From: JBBRNH01 sp038247465 | Lineage (GTDB): Bacteria; Bacteroidota; Bacteroidia; Cytophagales; Spirosomataceae | Direction of reading: 5' to 3' | Length of the DNA: 5,447 bases | NCBI GenBank assembly: GCA_038247465.1 | Contig: JBBRUV010000329.1 | Coordinates: 1 to 5,447, forward strand | In this document: positions 1 through 4,549 of the stretch, one piece after another | How positions within the stretch are numbered: the first letter of the stretch is position 1 | Layout: each line of letters opens with the position of its first letter | Notes under the pieces: model-generated | Database searches by the model: none | Told to the model about the DNA's origin: nothing | What the model saw: the letters and a program-made list of their open reading frames with translations, nothing else | Translations under genes and position numbers: made by a program

Positions 1-188
1 ACAGTTTTTATAACGCCGGTGTCCGGCTCACGTTTAGCTACAAACTCGGTAAGATGATCTTCACCGACGGCCCCCGCAAGCGCAAGTCAGTTAATAATGA
101 TGACGTGAAAAGCGAGGGCGGTGGTAATGATTCGGGTGGTGGCCAGCAGGCAGCACCGGCCGCGGGCGGCACACGCGGGCCGAGGTAA
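1..188 (+). CDS. C-terminal end of an outer-membrane beta-barrel protein (TonB-dependent receptor type), partial
   Basis: The third reading frame is open from the window edge to a TAA at 186-188 and gives 61 residues; the rest of the gene lies to the left. The first part, NAGVRLTFSYKLGKMIF, alternates polar and hydrophobic residues as the last membrane strand of a barrel does. It is followed by a basic patch (PRKRKSVNNDD) and then a Gly/Ala/Gln/Pro-rich low-complexity tail (GGGNDSGGGQQAAPAAGG). From family knowledge, this 'SYKLGKM... KRK.. NNDD.. Gly-rich' ending is frequent in large Bacteroidota TonB-dependent receptors and carboxypeptidase-regulatory-domain barrels, which sit in the outer membrane and usually import or bind ligands with TonB energy. 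Substrate and plug domain cannot be judged from this fragment. I see no intrinsic terminator in the roughly 200 bases after the stop. Confidence 0.72.
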   Translation, partial: SFYNAGVRLTFSYKLGKMIFTDGPRKRKSVNNDDVKSEGGGNDSGGGQQAAPAAGGTRGPR

Positions 189-323
189 GCAACACTGATA
201 GACACTGCCGGAATAAGTCAGGTGCGGTGCTGCGGAGTTGACGTAGCTGGTTTCTGAGAGTAGTGGCTGTTGTATTTTCTGATCATTATGGGGCATTCGC
301 GCCAAAAAATGAATAAGCCCCGA

Positions 324-343
324 CGCCGTTTTACCGCCGTTTT
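324..343 (+). repeat. Two direct 9-bp repeats, CGCCGTTTT, one helical turn apart
   Basis: CGCCGTTTT occurs at 324-332 and again at 335-343, a period of 11 bp. The pair ends three bases before the best -7 element match in this gap and overlaps where the -33 region would lie. Two copies on the same face of the helix could be an activator or repressor site, but two copies may also be chance. Confidence 0.35.
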
Positions 344-345
344 GG

Positions 346-353
346 TAAATTTG
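346..353 (+). promoter_or_regulatory. Candidate Bacteroidota -7 promoter element (TAAATTTG)
   Basis: TAAATTTG matches the phylum's TAnnTTTG -7 consensus at every fixed position. It would place the transcription start near 360 and give a leader of about 35 nt before the ATG at 395. No clean TTTG is found at the expected -33 spacing, only T-rich sequence at 329-332, so this rests on the -7 match and its position in the only gap before the gene. Confidence 0.35.
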
Positions 354-360
354 TTCATCT

Positions 361-386
361 GTAAGGGGCGCAACTATCCCCTTTAC
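361..386 (+). promoter_or_regulatory. Small hairpin in the leader of the 395-961 gene
   Basis: AAGGGG (363-368) pairs with CCCCTT (378-383) across a 9-nt loop, and the flanking TA/TA could add pairs with one bulge. It would begin almost at the inferred transcript start and end 11 nt before the start codon. It may protect the 5' end or tune initiation. There is no Shine-Dalgarno sequence between hairpin and ATG. Confidence 0.3.
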
Positions 387-394
387 TCCGCGCT

Positions 395-961
395 ATGCAG
401 GACATTGAGCCGTTCTATAACTGGGAAAAATACTACACCGCTGCCGACGATGCCCGGTCGCCGTTCTACGGACGCGAGTACAATTTGAACCAGTACGAAA
501 ACGCCATCTACGGCTACTACATTCACCCGCTTTGGGACGAAATCGGTTCTGAAACGCTGTATTGCAAAATTCTTCTGGCCGATTATGACCGCCGATACGT
601 GATTCTTGAACTCATGGGCGAGTGGAACGACACGCTCCATAACGATATTATGTTCCTGAAACGGCAGGTGATTGACCCGCTCACGCATGAGGGAATCAAC
701 CACTTTTTGCTTGTCGGTGAGAACGTCCTGAATTTTCATGGCTCAGACGACAGCTACTACGAAGAATGGTTTGACGACGTGGAAGACGGCTGGATTGCGG
801 CCATTAATTTCCCCGAATTTGTGGAGCATGAATGGAAAAAATACCGACTCGATTATTACATTAACTTCGGCGGAACTCTCCAGATTGACAATTGGCGAAC
901 ACTTAAACCCGTCTTGCTCTTTGAGTTAGTCAATAGTATGCTCGTCCGGCGATTGGGGTAG
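395..961 (+). CDS. Uncharacterised acidic, aromatic-rich protein (188 residues)
   Basis: I cannot assign a function. The frame is open from ATG at 395 to TAG at 959-961; the next in-frame Met is residue 74, so the first ATG is the only sensible start. The protein is rich in Tyr, Trp, Phe, Asp and Glu and has no signal peptide or membrane segment, so it is probably cytoplasmic. Visible landmarks are an N-terminal segment with SPFYGREY (residues 22-29), YYIHPLWDEIGS (41-52), an alternating hydrophobic stretch around YCKILLADYDRRYVILELMGEW (56-77) that could form two beta strands, a helix-like LHNDIMFLKRQVIDPL (81-96), and a striking acidic-aromatic motif NFHGSDDSYYEEWFDD (113-128). My impression is that related hypothetical proteins occur in other Cytophagales, but no search was run. 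It appears to be a single-gene transcript, with a candidate promoter at 346-353 and a hairpin directly after the stop. Confidence 0.85.
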   Translation: MQDIEPFYNWEKYYTAADDARSPFYGREYNLNQYENAIYGYYIHPLWDEIGSETLYCKILLADYDRRYVILELMGEWNDTLHNDIMFLKRQVIDPLTHEGINHFLLVGENVLNFHGSDDSYYEEWFDDVEDGWIAAINFPEFVEHEWKKYRLDYYINFGGTLQIDNWRTLKPVLLFELVNSMLVRRLG

Positions 962-964
962 CTT

Positions 965-996
965 CTTTTGCCGCTGGCTCAGGCCATCGGCAAAAG
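965..996 (+). terminator. Stem-loop just after the stop codon; possible terminator or 3'-end stabiliser
   Basis: CTTTTGCCG (965-973) pairs perfectly with CGGCAAAAG (988-996). Inside it, after one C/T mismatch, TGGC pairs with GCCA around a TCAG tetraloop. The hairpin starts four bases after the stop codon of the 188-residue protein. No T-run follows on either strand, so it is not a canonical intrinsic terminator; it may be a factor-dependent end or a 3' stabiliser. Confidence 0.5.
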
Positions 997-1009
997 GATA
1001 TCGGGTGCA

Positions 1010-1036
1010 TTGATGGCCGAATTGTGCGTAGTTTTA
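1010..1036 (+). promoter_or_regulatory. Weak candidate promoter for the helical repeat protein
   Basis: TAGTTTTA at 1029-1036 matches five of the six fixed bases of TAnnTTTG (the last base is A), and TTG at 1010-1012 lies 16 nt upstream, slightly short of usual spacing. It would start transcription near 1043, about 22 nt before the ATG. It is listed because a promoter is needed in this gap, not because the match is strong. Confidence 0.2.
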
Positions 1037-1064
1037 GCCCGGATTTAACCATTCATAAACAAAC

Positions 1065-1553
1065 ATGGACAACCAGACACCGGCCCCGTCGGCCACCGAA
1101 AAATTAGAAGCCGCTAAAGCCGTAGCCGCCACCAAACTCGAATCCTTGAAAACCGAAACTGGTAGCCACCTGACCAGCATTGCCAACCACCTCGACGAGT
1201 TGAAAAATCTGGTGGTGAACAAAGCCAAAGAAACCGCCGACGACGTGGACGTAGACGGGTTGAAAGCCTCAGCCATCGAGCAGTTTGAAGCCGCCAAAGT
1301 GCAGGCTGTCGAAACATTCTCGGCGTTTCAGGTCCAGGCCGAAGAAGCCATCAGTACTGCGTCTGCCAAACTCGATGCCTTTACCGATGAGGCCGACGAT
1401 AAACTTGACGACCTGAAAGCCGAAGCCGCCGAACAACTCGAAGCCGCCCAGCAAAAACTTGGCGAACTGCAAACCCAGGCCACCGAACAGGCCGAAATCC
1501 TGAAACAAAAAGCGCAGGGAATCTGGAATGACTTGTTCGGGAAAAAAGCGTAA
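1065..1553 (+). CDS. Ala/Glu/Lys-rich helical repeat protein, LEA- or apolipoprotein-like (162 residues)
   Basis: The frame runs from ATG (leader ATTCATAAACAAAC, no Shine-Dalgarno) to TAA at 1551-1553. After a short disordered start (MDNQTPAPSATE), nearly the whole chain is built of Ala, Glu, Lys, Asp, Gln and Leu and should form amphipathic helix. An 11-residue period is visible: KLD at 102-104, KLD at 113-115 and QLE at 124-126; Phe74, Phe85 and Ile96; and KLE at 13-15 and 24-26. Pro is absent after residue 8. A central acidic break (TADDVDVDG, 57-65) separates two helical halves, and the chain ends in an amphipathic WNDLFGKK. There is no signal peptide or membrane anchor. Such 11-mers are known in LEA group 3/4 proteins (desiccation protection), apolipoproteins and phasin-like proteins that coat lipid or polymer surfaces. 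Which role applies here is inference; a plain coiled coil is also possible. The coding DNA carries repeated GAAGCCGCC units. A strong terminator follows 28 nt after the stop. Confidence 0.85.
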   Translation: MDNQTPAPSATEKLEAAKAVAATKLESLKTETGSHLTSIANHLDELKNLVVNKAKETADDVDVDGLKASAIEQFEAAKVQAVETFSAFQVQAEEAISTASAKLDAFTDEADDKLDDLKAEAAEQLEAAQQKLGELQTQATEQAEILKQKAQGIWNDLFGKKA

Positions 1554-1581
1554 AACCGGCAATCGTGCCGATAACTACATC

Positions 1582-1623
1582 AACAAAAAAATCCCCGGCA
1601 ATTATGCCGGGGATTTTTTTGTT
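1582..1623. terminator. Strong bidirectional intrinsic terminator between convergent genes
   Basis: A perfect 19-bp stem (1582-1600 with 1605-1623) closes on an ATTA loop. Its core TCCCCGGCA/TGCCGGGGA is flanked by A7 on one side and T7 on the other, so either strand reads as a GC hairpin followed by U7. It ends the plus-strand gene at 1553 and the minus-strand raiA gene, whose TAA stop (1622-1624) overlaps the base of the stem by two bases. Confidence 0.95.
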
Positions 1624-1999
1624 ACATATCCTCGTCAATATCAACGAGTTCCTGAACCTTCATTCGTTCTTTTTCCTCGGCAATGGCCGGGCCGAAGAAG
1701 TCAGTTCGTTTTTCTTTACACCGCACGAGTTTGTCTTTCAGTGAGTCCAGCACGCGGTCGGTCGCGCTCTCAAATGTTCGGTCGTGTTCTTTGATGAACA
1801 GTTCTTTGCCGGGGATGGTCAGACGGACCTCCACAACTTTTTCTTTCACCTTGCTGGTGTCCGAGCCATCGAGTTTGAGAAATACCTCCGCGCTGATGAT
1901 GTTGTCGTGGAAGGTATCGAGTTTAGCGAGTTTCTGCTCAATAAAATCGAGTAGCGAGCGGTCGGCGTTGAAGCGGACGGCATTAATTTGTACACGCAT
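1622..1999 (-). CDS. raiA: Ribosome hibernation factor, HPF/RaiA (YfiA) family
   Basis: The 125-residue protein MRVQINAVRFNADRSLLDFI... has the family's single beta-alpha-beta-beta-beta-alpha domain. It shows an N-terminal strand (2-10), helix LLDFIEQKLAKLD (16-28), the strand pair ISAEVFLKLD (35-44) and KVVEVRLTIPGKELFIKEHDRTF (54-76), and a final basic helix ESATDRVLDSLKDKLVRCKEK (77-97). From family knowledge, it binds the 30S decoding region and shuts down idle ribosomes in stationary phase or stress. The C-terminal dimerisation domain of long HPF is absent. Instead there is a roughly 28-residue tail ending in acidic VDIDEDM, making the protein longer than a typical short HPF and closer in layout to YfiA. 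The ATG at 1999 is preferred over one at 2056: the family begins right at MRVQI, and the 19 extra residues would be read from a dyad-bearing leader. The gene is downstream of the P450 gene across a 226-nt gap, so it probably has its own promoter. The symbol hpf would be equally acceptable. Confidence 0.9.
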   Translation of the reverse strand: MRVQINAVRFNADRSLLDFIEQKLAKLDTFHDNIISAEVFLKLDGSDTSKVKEKVVEVRLTIPGKELFIKEHDRTFESATDRVLDSLKDKLVRCKEKRTDFFGPAIAEEKERMKVQELVDIDEDM

Positions 2000-2007
2000 A
2001 ATCCAAG

Positions 2008-2028
2008 ATTGTTTAAAAGTGAAACAAT
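2008..2028 (-). promoter_or_regulatory. Dyad ATTGTTT-N7-AAACAAT in the raiA leader
   Basis: ATTGTTT (2008-2014) and AAACAAT (2022-2028) are perfect inverse complements around AAAAGTG, and the dyad ends eight bases before the raiA ATG. It could be a regulator's operator or a small A/U hairpin over the ribosome-loading site. The gap's best -7-like sequence on this strand is ATAATTTG (2061-2054), which would start the transcript upstream of the dyad. Evidence is the symmetry and position only. Confidence 0.4.
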
Positions 2029-2078
2029 AACCGTTGGACGGGTCAAGGTTATACAAATTATCAGGTTTAGCAAGAGCA

Positions 2079-2155
2079 GGCAGGAAATGTGCAATTGAGC
2101 TTTTCTGGAATCCAGACCAGAAACATCTCCTGCCGGTACAGAATCCGGTTTTTTT
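2079..2155 (+). other. Composite stem-loop ending in a T-run, plus orientation: possible small RNA end or orphan terminator
   Basis: GGCAGGAAATGT (2079-2090) pairs with ACATCTCCTGCC (2123-2134) with one mismatch. Within the 32-nt loop, TTCTGG (2103-2108) pairs with CCAGAA (2117-2122), or alternatively TCTGG (2104-2108) with CCAGA (2112-2116). Immediately after, CCGG (2133-2136) can pair with CCGG (2145-2148), extended by a G-U pair, and is followed by T7 (2149-2155) and more T-rich sequence. The T-run makes sense only for plus-strand transcription, yet both neighbouring genes read the other way. No convincing plus-strand promoter was found. Confidence 0.35.
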
Positions 2156-2204
2156 GTCTTTTACAAAGTAGCCCGCCGGATAAGTTCTTGATAAAATCTA
2201 ATTT

Positions 2205-2249
2205 GTAGAACTGAGTTCGCGGAACTCAGTTCCGCGAACTCAGTTCTAC
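2205..2249. repeat. 45-bp perfect palindrome made of three GAACT-N-AGTTC units, overlapping the P450 stop
   Basis: Positions 2205-2225 are the exact inverse complement of 2229-2249, and the pairing continues to the single central base at 2227. The element consists of three 11-bp palindromes, at 2208-2218 (centre G), 2222-2232 (centre C) and 2236-2246 (centre C), separated by GCG and CGC, a pitch of 14 bp. The P450 TGA stop occupies 2228-2226, exactly on the dyad axis. As RNA it could form a 22-bp hairpin at the end of the P450 message, but only weakly U-rich sequence (AAATTAGATTTTATC) follows. As DNA it looks like a triple operator or a REP-like repeat. A further half unit AGTTC lies at 2183-2187. 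Confidence 0.85.
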
Positions 2250-3605
2250 CAGCATCGGCTTACCGGCCCGTAGCGTGAGCGATGCCAACGGGGCGATAAC
2301 AGTATCCGTTGCGGCTGTTATCTGAAACGTTCTCACCAACCCCGTGAGCAGCATCTGCATTTCCATCAACGCAAACATATTGCCGATGCACAACCGTGGC
2401 CCACCGCCAAACGGAAGATGGGCGTATGCGTGCCGTTCGTGGCCCGGTCTTTCTTTATCCCGGCCAGCAGCAAAACGTTCAGGATCAAACTGTTCCGGGT
2501 TGGGCCAGTGGGCCGGGTCGCGGTGAATCAGATACGGAAGTATCAGCACCGTTGATTTAGCCGGAATCCGGTGCGGACCGATTTGATCGTCGGCATGAGC
2601 AAACCGCGACGTGGCCCAGGCCGGTGGATACAGCCGCAACGACTCGTTGATTATCTGCGAGGCATACCCGCCGGGCTGAAAACCGCTATCAGACCCCTGC
2701 ACGGTATCAATGAGTTTGCTCATCACATCCGGGTTTCGGGTAATCAAATACGTTGTCCAGGCCATCGAAACAGCGGTGGTTTCGTGGCCGGCGGCAAAAA
2801 GCGTCACGCATTCGTCGCGCAGTTGTCGGGTACTCATGCGTTCACTGGTGTCTTCGTCTTCGGCATAGAGCAACATATCGAGTAGATCGTCGCGCCGTTC
2901 GCCGGTTTTTTTGCGGCCTTCAATAATGCTATAAATCAGGGTGTCAACGGTTTTGGCGGCCTTCCTATACCGGATATTATCGGGCGTGGGCCAATTCATG
3001 GGCGGGGTCAGCGGAGACATTAACCGCTTGTTTGCCAGGAAAATAGCTGTTTCCATCGCGTGCGAAATGCCCACCAACTGATTGCCCGCGTCGGTGCCGA
3101 ACAGCGTTTTACAGACAATCCGCATGGTGATGTCCATAAATTTCTCCGACAGATTCACGGGTTTTGTCAGGTCTAACCGGCCCAACTCGCCGAGCCAGGC
3201 ATCTATCTCCTGCTGCATAATCTGACCCAGGATAGCGAGTTTTTGCCGGTGAAAGGCTGGTTGCGCCAATCGGCGTTGGTGCCGCCAGTGGTCGCCGTCG
3301 TTGGTGAGGAGTCCTTTTCCCAGAAAAATCTCTAAGACCTTAAAGGCTGGTGAGCGGCCATAGTTCCGGTGGTTTTCTTGCAGAATATACTTGGCATCGT
3401 CGGGCCGGAAGGTCACAAACTGCGTCCGGCCACCGAGTGCGATCTGAATCAGTCTTGGGCCACCGGGCTGGTTGTGCTGCGCCTGCAAGCGGGTGAAGGA
3501 ACCAAGCGGGTCGCGGGCAATTTCGAGCGAATTGCCGAGGAGTGGCAGTCCGGGATGCACCGGAATCGGGAGCAGAGCCGCCGGTGCTGTTGCTGTTGTG
3601 TTCAT
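2226..3605 (-). CDS. Cytochrome P450 monooxygenase (soluble bacterial type)
   Basis: The 459-residue protein carries all P450 signatures: a proline-rich start leading to PGLPLLGN (18-25); the C-helix WxxxR at W107-R111; the I-helix oxygen-activation motif AGHETT (272-277); the K-helix ExxR at E321-R324 (ESLRLYPP); PERF (375-378); and the heme loop FGGGPRLCIG (399-408) with Cys406 as the iron ligand. Length is normal and nothing essential is missing. No N-terminal membrane helix or fused reductase is present, so it is a cytoplasmic enzyme that must borrow electrons from a ferredoxin or flavodoxin system encoded elsewhere. By general style (C-helix WRHQRRLAQPAF, AGHETT) it resembles the CYP102/CYP110/CYP4-like side of the superfamily, often fatty-acid or hydrocarbon oxidases; the substrate is unknown. 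The start at 3605 is chosen because the longer frame (to 3650) would translate the terminator hairpin. The ATG directly follows T7, with no Shine-Dalgarno. The last nine residues are encoded by the palindromic repeat. Confidence 0.95.
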   Translation of the reverse strand: MNTTATAPAALLPIPVHPGLPLLGNSLEIARDPLGSFTRLQAQHNQPGGPRLIQIALGGRTQFVTFRPDDAKYILQENHRNYGRSPAFKVLEIFLGKGLLTNDGDHWRHQRRLAQPAFHRQKLAILGQIMQQEIDAWLGELGRLDLTKPVNLSEKFMDITMRIVCKTLFGTDAGNQLVGISHAMETAIFLANKRLMSPLTPPMNWPTPDNIRYRKAAKTVDTLIYSIIEGRKKTGERRDDLLDMLLYAEDEDTSERMSTRQLRDECVTLFAAGHETTAVSMAWTTYLITRNPDVMSKLIDTVQGSDSGFQPGGYASQIINESLRLYPPAWATSRFAHADDQIGPHRIPAKSTVLILPYLIHRDPAHWPNPEQFDPERFAAGRDKERPGHERHAYAHLPFGGGPRLCIGNMFALMEMQMLLTGLVRTFQITAATDTVIAPLASLTLRAGKPMLVELSSRN

Positions 3606-3634
3606 AAAAAAACCGTAACGCGCTTGCGTTACGG
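3606..3634 (-). terminator. Intrinsic terminator abutting the P450 start codon
   Basis: Read on the minus strand, CCGTAACGC (3634-3626) and GCGTTACGG (3621-3613) form a perfect 9-bp stem with a 4-nt loop, followed by T7 (3612-3606) and then directly by the P450 ATG at 3605. It lies 30 nt after the stop of the SDR gene at 3665 and should end that operon's message, or act as an attenuator that lets some polymerase through into the P450 gene. It cannot serve the plus strand, which has no T-run after the hairpin. Confidence 0.88.
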
Positions 3635-3664
3635 CTGTAAAAATAGGCATTGTAACAACCCGTT

Positions 3665-4531
3665 TTACCCATTCACTACTTCGCCACCATTAACGTGGAT
3701 AATTTGCCCGGTGAAATAAGACGCATCGTCTGAGGCCAGAAACACGTAGGCCGGAGCCAGCTCTGCCGGTTGTCCGGGGCGTTTCATCGGCACGTCTTTG
3801 CCAAATTCGGCAACTTCATCGGCGGCTTTGGTGGCCACAATCAACGGTGTCCAGATCGGGCCGGGGGCCACGCCATTCACCCGGATGTTGCGCTCGGTAA
3901 GGTTTTGCGACAGCGACCGGGTGAACGCCGTTACCGCGCCCTTTGTAGATGCGTAATCAATCAGCGTTTTGTTACCCTTATACGAAACCACCGACGTTGT
4001 GTTGATAATGCAGTCGTAGGCTCCCATGTAGGGCAGCAGATTTTTGGTTAACCGGAACATAGACAGAATATTGATCTCAAACGTGTCGCGGAGTTGCTCA
4101 TCGGAGATATTTATAAAGTCTTTTTGTTCAACGTGGTTGGCTGCGTTATTGACCAGAATATTAACGTGACCGAACTTGCTGACGATGGTGCCGACGGCAG
4201 TTTTAATGTAAGACAAACTCCGCAAATCGCCGGGCAGGAGCAGGCAGTTTTGCCCTTCTGCCTCAATCAACTGCTTTGTTTTCTGCGCGTCATCTTCTTC
4301 GCGGGGGTGGTACATCAATACGAGATTGGCTCCTTCGCGGGCAAAATGGATGGCCACCGCCCGGCCAATGCCGCTGTCGCCACCAGTAATCACGGCCAAC
4401 TTGTCTTTTAGTTTATCGGCTCCCACGTAGTCTTCCCGGATATAAACCGGCTGAGGATTCATGTCATGCTCCAGGCCCGGCTGCGCGTCTTGATGCTGCG
4501 GTTTAATGTCAAGGTCAAATTCAGTTGTCAT
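3665..4531 (-). CDS. SDR family oxidoreductase, YghA/YhdF type (second gene of tandem pair)
   Basis: This 288-residue NAD(P)-dependent dehydrogenase has the N-terminal extension typical of the YghA/YhdF/YdaD group (IKPQHQDAQPGLEHDMNPQP, 9-28). Then follow the cofactor loop TGGDSGIG (49-56), NNAA (128-131), and the catalytic tetrad Asn154, Ser180, Tyr193 and Lys197 in DYASTK. PGPIWTPL (223-230) and the C-terminal TGQIIHVNGG (274-283) complete the fold, so it should be active. The residue after strand beta2 (LMYHPREE) is not a clear NAD-selecting Asp, so cofactor preference is open. Some relatives are general-stress proteins or reduce small aldehydes and ketones; the substrate here is unknown. 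It follows the paralogue at 4550-5404 after an 18-nt A/T-rich spacer without Shine-Dalgarno, so the two form an operon. A terminator follows 30 nt downstream. Confidence 0.93.
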   Translation of the reverse strand: MTTEFDLDIKPQHQDAQPGLEHDMNPQPVYIREDYVGADKLKDKLAVITGGDSGIGRAVAIHFAREGANLVLMYHPREEDDAQKTKQLIEAEGQNCLLLPGDLRSLSYIKTAVGTIVSKFGHVNILVNNAANHVEQKDFINISDEQLRDTFEINILSMFRLTKNLLPYMGAYDCIINTTSVVSYKGNKTLIDYASTKGAVTAFTRSLSQNLTERNIRVNGVAPGPIWTPLIVATKAADEVAEFGKDVPMKRPGQPAELAPAYVFLASDDASYFTGQIIHVNGGEVVNG

Positions 4532-4549
4532 AATTGTTGAGTTTAATTG

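Noticed and set aside
383..739. Long minus-strand open frame opposite the 188-residue protein
   Set aside because: It is a mirror of the plus-strand gene, which has better composition, a promoter candidate and a 3' hairpin.
1114..1562. Overlapping minus-strand open frames opposite the helical repeat protein
   Set aside because: The repetitive GAAGCCGCC-type codons leave several frames open. Their Phe/Arg-rich products with no domain are antisense artefacts.
2000..2056. N-terminal extension of the hibernation factor starting at 2056
   Set aside because: The family begins at MRVQI, and the extra residues cross the leader dyad and show no conserved feature.
2079..2134. Small transposon-derived element (MITE) with 12-bp terminal inverted repeats
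   Set aside because: No target-site duplication flanks the arms, and the adjoining T-run fits an RNA structure better.
2571..2885. Plus-strand open frame within the P450 gene
   Set aside because: It is antisense to the conserved P450 I- and K-helix region and is explained by that gene's codon use.
3606..3650. N-terminal extension of the P450 starting at 3650 (MPIFTAVTQARYGFF)
   Set aside because: Ten of these residues would be encoded by the terminator hairpin and its T-run, and the stretch has no P450 character. The ATG at 3605 gives a normal-length enzyme.
3770..4051. Plus-strand open frame opposite the SDR gene, and a similar one at 4655-5125 beginning with the same MSGAFHRHVFAK
   Set aside because: The shared start is just the antisense of the identical 44-bp patch in the two SDR paralogues. 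Both are shadows, with no promoter or independent support.
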